The notes beneath the pieces are model-generated. The model saw only the letters and a list, made by a program, of their open reading frames with translations, ran no database searches and was not told where the DNA came from. The translations under genes were made by a program, and so were the position numbers. This document shows positions 14,992-23,527 of a stretch of DNA of 43,466 nt, one piece after another; positions within the stretch are counted from its first letter, which is position 1; each line of letters opens with the position of its first letter. The stretch comes from a virus, in the IMG/VR virus record IMGVR_UViG_3300014932_000381, positions 1-43,466 of that record; one strand, given 5' to 3'.

Positions 14992-16080
14992 CTAAACGTA
15001 TTTAATGCATTTCCATAACATTGCTGTTTGTTGAACAATCGTTGAAGCTTGGTTTCCGCCTTCAAAAGCTATATCCAAAGGAAAGTCTAACGTTTTATTT
15101 GTGTTTACTCCTCTTGTTGAAGAGCTAACAGAGCCAAGAACATTATAAAGCCCCACTGTACTTCCTGGGTGTCTATGGCTTGGCATCTCATTAACGGTTA
15201 TTGCATGTGTTGAAGAGCCACCTTTTTGTCCTGGAATCTTTAAAGTGGTTGCGCCAGGAATAGGGATTCCTACCGACCCTCCGGCCCCCGCCGTGACATA
15301 AGCACGAAAATCAGGCAAATTATAAGTTGTTGCTCCATCCCCAGCGCCATAGGTAAAAAATCGAATATTAGCTGAGCCTGTCGCTGCAGCCGCTAAACTT
15401 AATTCAATTGTTGTGTCATTGGTGATCGACGCTATAGTCGTATTAGCTTGTAAATTAACCCCTTCTACTGGCATCCCAACATACATTTGTGTCGTGGCAT
15501 TCGTTAACCCTGTTACTGTCGTTAAACTAATGGTCGTGTTAGCTGATTGAACTTGTGTAATAGCATTAAATAAAGCCGAATACGTTGTGCGGTCTTTTGT
15601 CGTGCCATCACAAACAAAATAAAAATTAGGAACAATAGGTCCGGCAAAATCAATCACAGTACCTACAGGTGTCCATTGTGCCATTCCACTTATCGCGACC
15701 CAATTTAAATCAGCACCAGGAACGGATGTGTTTGCATCAATTTGACTTTCCCAAATCCGAACGCCGCTGCCTGTGTCATAAGCAACATAAGCATAAATGG
15801 GATAACTAGCAGGACCGCCATCGACAACAGACACCCACAATGGAAAGCCTTGCGTCTGTAATTGCTTTAACGCATAAGTAATATCAAACATTAATTGATT
15901 CATTTGCAATCGCGGAACGGGGAAAGAACCTATGGTTGCATTAGGCAAAGAATATGGGGTTGTCCATCCGTATTGATAATTTACAGATGAAGAACCTGTA
16001 CCCGTTTCTGGAATAGCTGTTGCATCGCCCAAAACACCAAAAGGATATAAAAAATAGTTGTTCGGTGAAGGTGCAGTCAT
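14992..16080 (-). CDS. Tail collar-domain fibre protein (362 aa)
   Basis: N-terminal 130 residues are a baseplate-attachment region (LQMNQLMFDITYALKQLQTQG). Residues of about 137-262 are a phage tail-collar domain: TPVGTVIDFAG, FVCDGTTKDRTTYSALFNAI, then YGAGDGATTYNLPDFR. The collar is split by a module at about residues 174-243 (VTGL, GMPVEGVNLQANTTIASI, LSLAAAATGSANI). The C-terminus has the collar-typical HAITVNEMPSHRHPG. Stop codon lies 11 bases before the hairpin of the next gene. Confidence 0.82.
   Translation of the reverse strand: MTAPSPNNYFLYPFGVLGDATAIPETGTGSSSVNYQYGWTTPYSLPNATIGSFPVPRLQMNQLMFDITYALKQLQTQGFPLWVSVVDGGPASYPIYAYVAYDTGSGVRIWESQIDANTSVPGADLNWVAISGMAQWTPVGTVIDFAGPIVPNFYFVCDGTTKDRTTYSALFNAITQVQSANTTISLTTVTGLTNATTQMYVGMPVEGVNLQANTTIASITNDTTIELSLAAAATGSANIRFFTYGAGDGATTYNLPDFRAYVTAGAGGSVGIPIPGATTLKIPGQKGGSSTHAITVNEMPSHRHPGSTVGLYNVLGSVSSSTRGVNTNKTLDFPLDIAFEGGNQASTIVQQTAMLWKCIKYV
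15352..15561 (-). other. Inserted beta module in the collar protein
   Basis: Encodes residues 174-243, between the two conserved halves of the collar domain (FNAI and YGAGDG). The pattern V-T-G-L, G-M-x-V, T-T-I-x-S-I, L-S-x-A-A-x-A-T-G-S-A matches modules in the sheath and DUF2612 genes. Confidence 0.65.
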
Positions 16081-16095
16081 TTTAAAAATCCATGT

Positions 16096-17202
16096 CTAAG
16101 TTAATAAAACCGATACGCCCGCAGGTCGCGGCCACAAATCTAAAGTTAAAATTGCATTATATAATGCAACAGGAAACGCATTGATATCACTAAAATGATA
16201 AGTAACCGTCATATCTAGATTGTCTAAACATACAATCGTGTTTGTGCCGTAACCGATTCGCTCAGCAAAATTAAAACATAAATATTGTAAATAGGTGTTA
16301 ATGCTTACTCTAAAATTGTCTTGATATAAAAATGATGTAGGCACATCTGTTTTAAAATTAATGGGTATAAAATCTTGCATTGAACCGCGCGTAATACAAT
16401 CAAAATACCTTAACAACAATAAAAATTGCTGTTGTGGTAATGACAAATAAGTTACTTGAGCATCACCAAACACACCGTTGTCATAGTTTACGTTGTCATT
16501 GACATAACCATTAACGGACAAAATAGTGGTGCCTCCAGGAATATTAACACCGCCATCGCTTATGTTCATACCCGGGGATAAAAAAGACGTAGTTGATAGT
16601 CCTGTAATAATAGGGCTTGATATTAATAATGTACCCGTCAAAGTAATACTAAATGTTATAGATTCTGTTGCCGACGCCGTAGCATTTGCGGACATAATCA
16701 AGCTGTGTTCGTCTATTATTGATAAAATAGTGGTTCCGCTTGGAATGTTTACACCTCCATCACTTATATCCATGCCAATAGATAAATTTATAGTGGATGA
16801 TATGCCGGTAATATGTGAGTTTGATATTAATAATGTACCCGTCAATGGAATGCTAAATGTTATAGATTCTGTAGCCGACGCCGTAGCATTTGCGGACATC
16901 ACAAGCCTAGTATTATCTACAAACTCATTAAAACCCCAAATATCTTCTGGAGTCACTGGCGCAATTGGTGCAAACAAAGGCACGTTTAATATGATAGACC
17001 ATACGGACAATCCAAATAATGTAATCGTCGGACTGGCTAAATTAAATACATTGTTATACCATTTTTCCCAAAACAGGGTTTGGTTTTGATCTAACCATGC
17101 TTGTTTGTATTTTATTAAACCCAATAAATTTTTAGTGTTATCGTATTGCCACAAATTAGCCGCCAGTACATCCGTAGAATAATCAAATTTTTGTATGTTC
17201 AT
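16096..17202 (-). CDS. DUF2612 baseplate protein with duplicated inserts (368 aa)
   Basis: The N-terminal part (ANLWQYDNTKNLLGLIKYKQ, FWEKWYNNVFNL, FGLSVWSIILNVPLF) and the C-terminal part (YLSLPQQQFLLLLRYFDC to LDLWPRPAGVSVL) match the phage baseplate family DUF2612. Between WGFNEF and NYDNGVFGD sit two 68-residue repeats (residues of about 98-232) absent from the family as I know it. It follows baseplate J by ATGA overlap, as usual in this tail cluster. Confidence 0.8.
   Translation of the reverse strand: MNIQKFDYSTDVLAANLWQYDNTKNLLGLIKYKQAWLDQNQTLFWEKWYNNVFNLASPTITLFGLSVWSIILNVPLFAPIAPVTPEDIWGFNEFVDNTRLVMSANATASATESITFSIPLTGTLLISNSHITGISSTINLSIGMDISDGGVNIPSGTTILSIIDEHSLIMSANATASATESITFSITLTGTLLISSPIITGLSTTSFLSPGMNISDGGVNIPGGTTILSVNGYVNDNVNYDNGVFGDAQVTYLSLPQQQFLLLLRYFDCITRGSMQDFIPINFKTDVPTSFLYQDNFRVSINTYLQYLCFNFAERIGYGTNTIVCLDNLDMTVTYHFSDINAFPVALYNAILTLDLWPRPAGVSVLLT
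16517..16899 (-). repeat. Tandem duplication, period 204 bp, inside the DUF2612 gene
   Basis: Copies at 16517-16695 and 16721-16899 align without gaps. The 3' halves are nearly identical at the DNA level (for example both contain CCGACGCCGTAGCATTTGC), while the middles differ more. The unit is 68 codons, so the frame is kept. Each copy encodes IPxGTTILS and LxMSANATASATESITF. Confidence 0.85.
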
Positions 17203-18434
17203 GCTACAGTTACCACAATATCTCCTATCGATATCGTAGGAATTTGGTATTTATAAATAGGCAATTCAGTACGAACAAAACTTCCTGAGTCAGTAAAGTT
17301 CTTAACTTGCAAATCTTGTACGTAAACGCCAGGATATTGGATTCCGACAGAAGCTGCAATTTCAAATGGTGATACATTTTGTCCTACTACAAATCCCGCC
17401 AATCCGTTTACTTCTCCGGCTGCGTATTTAAGAATGGCGTTTTGTATTGTGGCTTGTGGGTCTTGAATAGGTATGTTAATCACAACAGTAATTTCAATGT
17501 TAATCACGATAGGGTCCGGCCTATCAAATAATACATCAATCGTTTGGCCGCTAATCGGTACAACGTAAGGCACGCTAACGTTCGTCGCACTAGCCCCATT
17601 AGAATAACCACATCCACCACTTTTGGTTGCTGTTAATGTCGAAGCAATTGCACTATCTGTTCCACCGTTTACACATACATAAATTGAATTGGCTGTTAAT
17701 GTAACGCCCCCAGGGCCTGTAGGAGGAATAGTTAATGAGCCAGATGTAATGTTTTCTAAGAACGACAAACTTTGAACGCCCGATGTGGCATACAATCCTG
17801 CAATAATAGCGCCGGCTAATGAATTGCCCTGCAAAAATAATGTATTGTTTCTGAATTGCCGTGCTTGTACATCGCTTTGGGTTAATGTCCCTAAATAAGT
17901 TTGTGCAGCAGCATTGGTAATGCTTTCCCATCCCAATACGTTACTTACAATAATTGTTATGCTAGACGCTTCAACAGTAATAGGTCCGGGTTCAACTGCC
18001 GCAAAAGGCGCTGTAATCGAGCCTGACAAAGGGATAGTTGTTGTGGTTAACAATTGCCACAAGTTGCCGTTAGCATCCATGGCTTGCGAGCCTTCTGGAA
18101 TCACAGTGCCTATGACACCGCTAACGGTACATTGCACCAATGACTCTGTTGCCACATTTCTTTGGCTACCCATTAAACTTAAAATCGCATCTAAAAAAAT
18201 ACCGCCAGCAAAATTAGGATTAATTTGATTGGCTAAAGCTGCATTATTATCAACCACGGCGATTCTAGCTTGAGTTTCTGCGTTAATTAATAAGCCTTGT
18301 GGTGTGTTTGGTGAATTAGTCACCATGTCAGAGCCAAATAATGCTACATATTCGTTCTGTACATCGGCTTGAATTGTTGCTGTATCAGGAACAATAACTC
18401 CTGTGCTTGGCACATAACTATAAACATCAGCCAT
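17199..18434 (-). CDS. Baseplate J-like protein (411 aa)
   Basis: Start at MADVYSYVPSTGVIVPDTAT, with AGGAG seven bases upstream; it overlaps the gp25-like gene by eight bases. The opening, NSPNTPQGLLINAETQARI and the central IPEGSQAMDANGNLWQL are hallmarks of baseplate J / gp47-like wedge proteins. The C-terminal half (PDPIVINIEITVVINIP to NVSPFEIAASVG) fits too. It builds the wedge that links the hub to the tail fibres. Confidence 0.88.
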   Translation of the reverse strand: MADVYSYVPSTGVIVPDTATIQADVQNEYVALFGSDMVTNSPNTPQGLLINAETQARIAVVDNNAALANQINPNFAGGIFLDAILSLMGSQRNVATESLVQCTVSGVIGTVIPEGSQAMDANGNLWQLLTTTTIPLSGSITAPFAAVEPGPITVEASSITIIVSNVLGWESITNAAAQTYLGTLTQSDVQARQFRNNTLFLQGNSLAGAIIAGLYATSGVQSLSFLENITSGSLTIPPTGPGGVTLTANSIYVCVNGGTDSAIASTLTATKSGGCGYSNGASATNVSVPYVVPISGQTIDVLFDRPDPIVINIEITVVINIPIQDPQATIQNAILKYAAGEVNGLAGFVVGQNVSPFEIAASVGIQYPGVYVQDLQVKNFTDSGSFVRTELPIYKYQIPTISIGDIVVTVA

Positions 18435-18798
18435 TAATTGCTCCTGAGCCGTAAATTGTTTGTATAACAGCATTATATGTCAAAGTATCACCCGTTTGAC
18501 TAGTCATCAACGAAACTACTTCTGTGACGCCATTAATAGCCAAAAAAGCTTGTCGTAAAGCGGCCTGATATTGCAATTCATTTTTAATTCCCCCCCATAC
18601 TGTTTGTTCAAACGGTATGCCAATGGTGGTATTAAATATGCATTCACCTAAAATGGTTTGTGCGGCTTGTGCGCATTGCTGCAAGATGGCTTGTTGATCG
18701 TAACTTAATGAGATGTTGCCGAATTGATCTAAATAAATATCATTGGCCGCAACGCCTGGTATGTCATTGTTAACGTTTGCTGAAATAGTAATAATCAT
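18427..18798 (-). CDS. gp25-like baseplate wedge protein (123 aa)
   Basis: Small baseplate protein just upstream of baseplate J, with LSYDQQAILQQCAQAAQTIL, then PFEQTVWGGIKNELQYQAALRQAF and VTEVVSL. Length and position match the gpW/gp25-like wedge component of contractile tails. GGATTG precedes the ATG. Confidence 0.75.
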   Translation of the reverse strand: MIITISANVNNDIPGVAANDIYLDQFGNISLSYDQQAILQQCAQAAQTILGECIFNTTIGIPFEQTVWGGIKNELQYQAALRQAFLAINGVTEVVSLMTSQTGDTLTYNAVIQTIYGSGAING

Positions 18799-18805
18799 AA
18801 CAATC

Positions 18806-19522
18806 CTAAGGCGGATAAATAGATGGAAATGGAGGAACTATAGGGGTAACCGTTCCTGCCGTGTTTTCAATAAGCCCAGAAACCTCTAGATTTCCTTTAA
18901 TAACAACATAACCCAATCCGCCATTAGGCGTCATGTTAATCCTATCGGCATTAATATTTACTTCATAATAAGGCGTCAATCCATCTGTTGTATTTAATCC
19001 AAACTGAATTGAAAACTTATGCGATGGGTCATTACTCTGAATAGATACATAACCATCAGGAATATTGCTGGCATTAAACGTTTTCATCGTGTCAGGAATA
19101 AAAACACTATCACCAAAATTATTCATACGAGTTGTATTGGGAATTGTTGTTTGCTTGGGTGGTGATGACGCATTGGTATAATTTTGTTGGATGTTTTGTA
19201 AAAACAAAGAAATATCACGATCGTTTGCTAATACCCAACCAAAATCACCGGCTTTAACCGGAAAGCTTATTGAAAACGCACCGCACCCCATAATCATCAC
19301 AGGAATGCTTGATAGCAACGCTCGCTCAATCGATTGCCCATTCGTCATGATAACATTAACCATTAACTGCACTGAGACGCGATTGGATGCGCGATCGTAA
19401 TTAACTACCTGTGCAGGCAACATGCCTTGCATCGCTTGCTGGAAGTTGTTTAAAGCCGTTTGAAGAACGCCTACTAATGTATAATTGTTTGCAGGGTCCA
19501 GATTAGGCGTGTTATTCATCAT
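18806..19522 (-). CDS. Gp138-type baseplate spike protein (238 aa)
   Basis: The N-terminal OB-like domain reads LPAQVVNYDRASNRVSVQ, SSIPVMIMGCGAFSISFPV and KAGDFGWVLANDRDISLF, matching the Gp138 N-terminal domain of phage central spikes. A beta-rich C-terminus with NADRINMTPNGGLGYVVIKG and a proline-rich end follows. Predicted membrane-piercing spike. The start overlaps the hub gene (ATGATGA). Confidence 0.8.
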   Translation of the reverse strand: MMNNTPNLDPANNYTLVGVLQTALNNFQQAMQGMLPAQVVNYDRASNRVSVQLMVNVIMTNGQSIERALLSSIPVMIMGCGAFSISFPVKAGDFGWVLANDRDISLFLQNIQQNYTNASSPPKQTTIPNTTRMNNFGDSVFIPDTMKTFNASNIPDGYVSIQSNDPSHKFSIQFGLNTTDGLTPYYEVNINADRINMTPNGGLGYVVIKGNLEVSGLIENTAGTVTPIVPPFPSIYPP

Positions 19523-20361
19523 GATCCAACCCTAGAGCACTCGGCTACATAATAAAAAGGAATATCTCTTGCCGTCACATTAAATGATAATTTATAAATA
19601 ACATAATGACCATTGATCGCAGGATAAACCGAAGACTCTATTTGCAAACCACCACCTACCACCGTTTTATTGTCCAACAAAAAAGTAACCCGCAAACCTT
19701 GTTCCGTAAATTCAGGAATCCCAATCAATCCAGTTTCTGAATTCAACAACCTAGTCGTTCCCGACAAAGGTATCAATGCGTCTTTAACAACCAACGTATT
19801 GCCATCAATAAATGCATTAATTCCGCCCAAATTATTTAAAGCCTGGACTTGCTGAATAGAACTACCAGTAAAATTATAATTAGAAATGCTTTTGTTTGTA
19901 GCTTGAAAATTTAACACGGTATTATTGTCTTGTGATATTTGCTGCGAAATGGTTTTTAAAGAAGCCATCCCATTCTGATAACGTGAAATAACATTGTTTT
20001 TTAAAAAATTACCCGTTAAACATTTTAAAATAACACCAATATCCGGCGGTTGCGTTACAGAAGAGCTAACAATATTTCCGGTATAAATTAATGCCGTGCC
20101 ATACGATTGACGACCCGCTCTTACGTATATAGTTTTAGCTGAAGCATTTAAATTAAACGGGGTCGTTTCCGACAAAATATAATCTTGAGTGGTTTTGTCG
20201 AGATTGGTTAACGTCACTTGCGCTTCGTTTTGCAAAGCATTTCCGTACTTTGTACCCGTAGCAATGATATTCAAAGGCGCAGAGTTTTCGGCTGTGTAAA
20301 CTTTTGTTTTGCCGTTAACTTCAAGCGATACGCTGATAATGCGTGGGTCAAGCGCCGCCAT
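19519..20361 (-). CDS. Baseplate hub protein, gp27/gp44-like (280 aa)
   Basis: Start at MAALDPRIISVSLEV, with GGAG ten bases upstream and a 14-base overlap with the previous gene. Strand-rich, with NEAQVTLTNLDKTTQDYIL, SSSVTQPPDIGVILKCLTGN and GLRVTFLLDNKTVVGG. The pattern is that of tail hub proteins binding the spike, and it sits between the plug and spike genes. Assignment by position and shape. Confidence 0.68.
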   Translation of the reverse strand: MAALDPRIISVSLEVNGKTKVYTAENSAPLNIIATGTKYGNALQNEAQVTLTNLDKTTQDYILSETTPFNLNASAKTIYVRAGRQSYGTALIYTGNIVSSSVTQPPDIGVILKCLTGNFLKNNVISRYQNGMASLKTISQQISQDNNTVLNFQATNKSISNYNFTGSSIQQVQALNNLGGINAFIDGNTLVVKDALIPLSGTTRLLNSETGLIGIPEFTEQGLRVTFLLDNKTVVGGGLQIESSVYPAINGHYVIYKLSFNVTARDIPFYYVAECSRVGS

Positions 20362-20689
20362 TAACAATTGCCTCCAGCTCCGCTTGTGACGCATAAATCA
20401 AAGATTGATTATTGTTAAATTGGTTATAATCAGGGTAATCGTCATTATCTGTTATAAAATAAAAATCACCTTGCTCTAAATATTGATATCCAATCAAACC
20501 AGTCGCAGGAACTGCTCTAACATTATCTACAATCAAAACCCCACTTGCTGCAATTGAAACCGTCATAAATGCCGTGCCCGCTATTAATGGCGTGTTATTG
20601 CACGAATGAACACTTAAATCAAAATTAATTCCATTCAACGCAATGGATAAAGATTGATTAGGTATGGCTTGCAAAGGTATTTGTATCAT
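20348..20689 (-). CDS. Baseplate plug-family protein (113 aa)
   Basis: Contains IPLQAIPNQSLSIALNG and a VLIVDNVRAVPATGLIGYQY core, then GDFYFITDNDDYPDYNQF, the layout of the phage baseplate plug family seen between Dit-like and hub genes. Overlaps the upstream gene by ATGA. Likely seals or links tube and hub. Confidence 0.7.
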   Translation of the reverse strand: MIQIPLQAIPNQSLSIALNGINFDLSVHSCNNTPLIAGTAFMTVSIAASGVLIVDNVRAVPATGLIGYQYLEQGDFYFITDNDDYPDYNQFNNNQSLIYASQAELEAIVNGGA

Positions 20690-21273
20690 CCGAATACTCC
20701 GCTATACAAAGACTTCAATCCGCCCGAAGCGTATTTACCAGCATCAAAAAGAAGCGTGGATTGCTGAGGCGTAGCTGCTTTGCCTTGCTGCATACCTGTC
20801 GACATAGTATTAGAATTTGATTTGTTTTTTGGTGTTGTTACAAACTGCGCCATCACAAACTGTACTTGTTTGGTGCTCATAGCAATGGCTATTGCATCAT
20901 ACTGGGACGCATCTTCTTCATGAGGCATTGACTGAATAAGCTGGTTTGTATAAATGCCTGTGCGTGTTTGTATCGTCAATAGCGTGCTGTTTAAATAATA
21001 ACCTTTCAACAAGTCGTATTCGTTGTGAAACAAGTATCTAGGAATGATTAAAGATAGTTCAATTTCTACAGGTAAAATAATTCTATGGTCAACAATCGTT
21101 GCACCTGTTTCGATTGGATGCTCCATCACTTTTGCTGATTCTTTTACAACAACTTTCAAAGGTCTTGCGTTTTTTAATACTTGTGCATAATCCTGAGTAA
21201 ATATTGCAACTGTATCAGTGGCATAACTTGGCAACAACGCGCCTAAAGCTAAATCAATTAAATTGGCGGCCAT
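20686..21273 (-). CDS. Dit-like tail protein (195 aa)
   Basis: The segment LKVVVKESAKVMEHPIETGA-TIVDHRIILPVEIELS is diagnostic of the Dit-like distal tail family found in such myoviruses. The C-terminus is low-complexity (Ser/Asn/Gln/Gly). It likely forms the tube-to-baseplate adaptor. Coupled by TAATG to the tape measure gene. Confidence 0.78.
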   Translation of the reverse strand: MAANLIDLALGALLPSYATDTVAIFTQDYAQVLKNARPLKVVVKESAKVMEHPIETGATIVDHRIILPVEIELSLIIPRYLFHNEYDLLKGYYLNSTLLTIQTRTGIYTNQLIQSMPHEEDASQYDAIAIAMSTKQVQFVMAQFVTTPKNKSNSNTMSTGMQQGKAATPQQSTLLFDAGKYASGGLKSLYSGVFG

Positions 21274-22523
21274 TATGCTTTAGTTCCTTGTGAGTAAAAA
21301 TTAGTCGCTTGCGCAAAATGTCCGTTTGTATAATTTTGTAAACTGGTCAATAACCCTTCGCCGTCATTAGCTTGTGTGTTGATTGTGGTTGGACCAAGAT
21401 TATAATTAATTTGTGGTGCTGCGTTTGCTCCATTTGTTAATAATGGGCTTATGCCTAAAATACTTGAATTTGATGTCGGTTGATTTTTCAGTATATCTTC
21501 AGTCCCGATTCCTAAACTTAATTTAAGTTTTCCTAAAAAAGAAGCTTGAGAATAAGCGGCTTTTAAAATTCTTTCTCGCTCTATTATAGCCGGTGCTCCG
21601 CCTTCATTAACGCCGGATAAATAACCCAATCCAGTATTTATACCGCCTTTTTTAAAAGCTTGGCCTTCTTCATAAAGAGCGCCCACACCTAATGCCGCAC
21701 TTCCTGCAATAGCTATTCCTCTCCCAATGGGCGTTGATAAAGCCGCAATAGTGGCCAATGTTGACAAAGTGGCCGTTCCGCCTTTAATAACATCTCTATG
21801 TTTGTCAGCATAAGCAAATCCTTCTGCCGCTATTTTCTGTAATTTAATTAAAATAGGTAACGCATCGGCGGCTAAATGATTAAATAACACTTGGCTCGCT
21901 TGCTTGGTCTCAACTAAAGATACCCTGAATTTATTAAACAACTCCGAATCATGTTCAGTCACTAAACCCAATTCTTTTTGGCGCTTAATAATGTCTTCAA
22001 CTTCACGCCGACCTTGTTGCAGTAACAAAATAGTACCTTCATCAAAGCCAAGTTGATGACCCACTTGTTGAGCGCGTGCAGGGCTTAATTTATGAAACAG
22101 GTCGCTATATAAGGGTAAAGCTTTAAGAGCCGTGGCAGGGCTTGTGCCGAACTTTGTGGCCAAGCCTTTTAAAGTGTTTTGAAATTGTGCGGCATCACCA
22201 CCAGCTAATTCAACAGCATTTCCCCATGCCTGCAAGTCTGTTGTATTAACGTTTAGTAATCGCGATGTTTGACTAAGATTCACACCAAAATCTAACGCGG
22301 ATTTAAAATGAGATATAGAATAAATGGCGGCGGCTGACGTTGCGGCGAAACTGGCGGCTGATTGTGTGAATTTAAGAAATGATCCACCTACTTTTTCCGC
22401 GCTTTTGTCTGTGCGCTTTAAAGATGACTCAAGTTTGCCAATTTCTTTCTCAGCTTCGTTTAAACCTTTTTTTAGGTCATCGGTATCTGCGCGAAAAAGG
22501 ATGTAAAGTGTCTCAAGATTCAT
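21273..22523 (-). CDS. Tail tape measure protein (416 aa)
   Basis: Begins MNLETLYILFRADTDDLKKG, with a coiled-coil start and a hydrophobic helix (FAATSAAAIYSIS). The middle is helical, and residues of about 250-285 hold a second hydrophobic stretch (TLATIAALSTPIGRGIAIAG). At about 0.15 nm per residue, 416 residues predict a short tail near 60 nm. Start overlaps the stop of the frameshifted chaperone (TAATG). Confidence 0.82.
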   Translation of the reverse strand: MNLETLYILFRADTDDLKKGLNEAEKEIGKLESSLKRTDKSAEKVGGSFLKFTQSAASFAATSAAAIYSISHFKSALDFGVNLSQTSRLLNVNTTDLQAWGNAVELAGGDAAQFQNTLKGLATKFGTSPATALKALPLYSDLFHKLSPARAQQVGHQLGFDEGTILLLQQGRREVEDIIKRQKELGLVTEHDSELFNKFRVSLVETKQASQVLFNHLAADALPILIKLQKIAAEGFAYADKHRDVIKGGTATLSTLATIAALSTPIGRGIAIAGSAALGVGALYEEGQAFKKGGINTGLGYLSGVNEGGAPAIIERERILKAAYSQASFLGKLKLSLGIGTEDILKNQPTSNSSILGISPLLTNGANAAPQINYNLGPTTINTQANDGEGLLTSLQNYTNGHFAQATNFYSQGTKA

Positions 22524-22762
22524 TACCTTTTACTCCCCTTTTTTTGTGCGTATTCCATGGCTAAGTATTCATTGTAACGATTTGTAGCTATGATTTCATA
22601 CAAATCATAAGCTTCTTCTAGCGTATACCATTCTTCAAGTTCTTTTAATGTCGCTTTACCACTGGCCACAATAACGCCGATAAAAGGATCGACATTTTTA
22701 TATTCTATCGAGGGGGCTTCAGAATGAAGCTTGTTGATAAAATCTAGGCTCCCTCGGGTTGA
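22523..22762 (-). CDS. Tail assembly chaperone, -1 frameshift extension (gpT-like)
   Basis: An open frame without its own start, encoding 79 residues from STRGSLDFINKL to AMEYAQKKGSKR. It is entered from the upstream gene by a -1 slip on T TTT TTT, giving a fusion of about 179 residues (100 + 79). It ends with TAATG overlapping the tape measure start. Position, phase and size match lambda gpG-gpGT. The acidic helical extension (LKELEEWYTLEEAYDLYEII) would recruit the tape measure. Confidence 0.82.
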   Translation of the reverse strand, partial: STRGSLDFINKLHSEAPSIEYKNVDPFIGVIVASGKATLKELEEWYTLEEAYDLYEIIATNRYNEYLAMEYAQKKGSKR

Positions 22763-23061
22763 AAAAAACTAAAATTATATTTCAACATAGCTATTTCTAA
22801 ATCAGCTAATACTTCAGCGTTTTCAACATGATTGTTTATAATGTCCCAGTTTGTAAGCGCCATTGCAATTCCGGCGTTATTTTTAACGGTTACAAAACTC
22901 ATTAACTTTAAAACTAAATCTTCGCTTTTTTCATAATCTTCTAATTTATTTGAGGCTGAAGCGAAATAATTAGCCATAATTAAACGACCCACTCGGGTCG
23001 TTAATTTATGCAATGTAAATGTCTTGCCGTTTATTTCTTTATCAAATGGTTCTCTTAACAA
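22744..23061 (-). CDS. Tail assembly chaperone, zero frame (gpG-like, 105 aa)
   Basis: Starts with TTG at 23061, preceded by GGAG eight bases upstream. Reads LREPFDKEINGKTFTLHKLT and ends SFFQPEGA. Length and position between tube and tape measure are those of gpG. The slippery heptamer lies six codons before the stop, so most ribosomes make this short form. Needed for folding of the tape measure; not in the virion by analogy with lambda. Confidence 0.78.
   Translation of the reverse strand: MLREPFDKEINGKTFTLHKLTTRVGRLIMANYFASASNKLEDYEKSEDLVLKLMSFVTVKNNAGIAMALTNWDIINNHVENAEVLADLEIAMLKYNFSFFQPEGA
22762..22768 (-). other. Slippery heptamer T TTT TTT (-1 frameshift site)
   Basis: Codons AGT TTT TTT CAA in the zero frame place seven T residues in the X XXX XXX register. 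A -1 slip enters the 79-codon extension that ends at the tape measure start. Confidence 0.8.
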
Positions 23062-23064
23062 AAC

Positions 23065-23514
23065 TTAAACTCCAACATAAGATTCAAAACTAAATTCATA
23101 ACTACGCGTTTTTAAACGGCCATCAGAACTAACTGGCGATAACGGAACGCCGTTTGTGATTACGCCATTAATTAATGTTACTGGTGTTCTGTTTGATCCC
23201 GGATATGATACAACCATTGTGATCACATCACGCGTACTTATTTTTCCTCGTCCCACACGATTTGCCGCAACTAAAATAGATAGCGCGGTATCGTTGTCGC
23301 TTTGTGCGATGACTGAAATTGTAACTTTTATAGGATTCGCTTTTGACCATGTAATCAAATCGCCATTCAACCCCATCGCTACGTCACCAATTTGTAGCGA
23401 TGGAATATCTAATGGATCTGAATTATCCGCAAATTCTGTAATTTGCAAACCAATCGGATAGGTAACCGAGGCCAAAATATTTACACTTGTACCAAAACCA
23501 CTGACGTTAAACAT
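23065..23514 (-). CDS. Tail tube protein (DUF3277-type, 149 aa)
   Basis: Begins MFNVSGFGTSVNILASVTYP, with GAGGGA upstream. GLQITEFADNSDPLDIPSLQ and the C-terminal GRLKTRSYEFSFESYVGV match the DUF3277 family, which follows the DUF3383 sheath in KPP10-type phages and forms the inner tube. Order sheath, tube, chaperone, tape measure is canonical. Confidence 0.85.
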   Translation of the reverse strand: MFNVSGFGTSVNILASVTYPIGLQITEFADNSDPLDIPSLQIGDVAMGLNGDLITWSKANPIKVTISVIAQSDNDTALSILVAANRVGRGKISTRDVITMVVSYPGSNRTPVTLINGVITNGVPLSPVSSDGRLKTRSYEFSFESYVGV

Positions 23515-23527
23515 GTTTGTCCCTCAG

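Noticed and set aside
7695-16080. Diversity-generating retroelement acting on the fibres
   Set aside because: No reverse transcriptase and no template/variable repeat pair; the similar segments are diverged modules.
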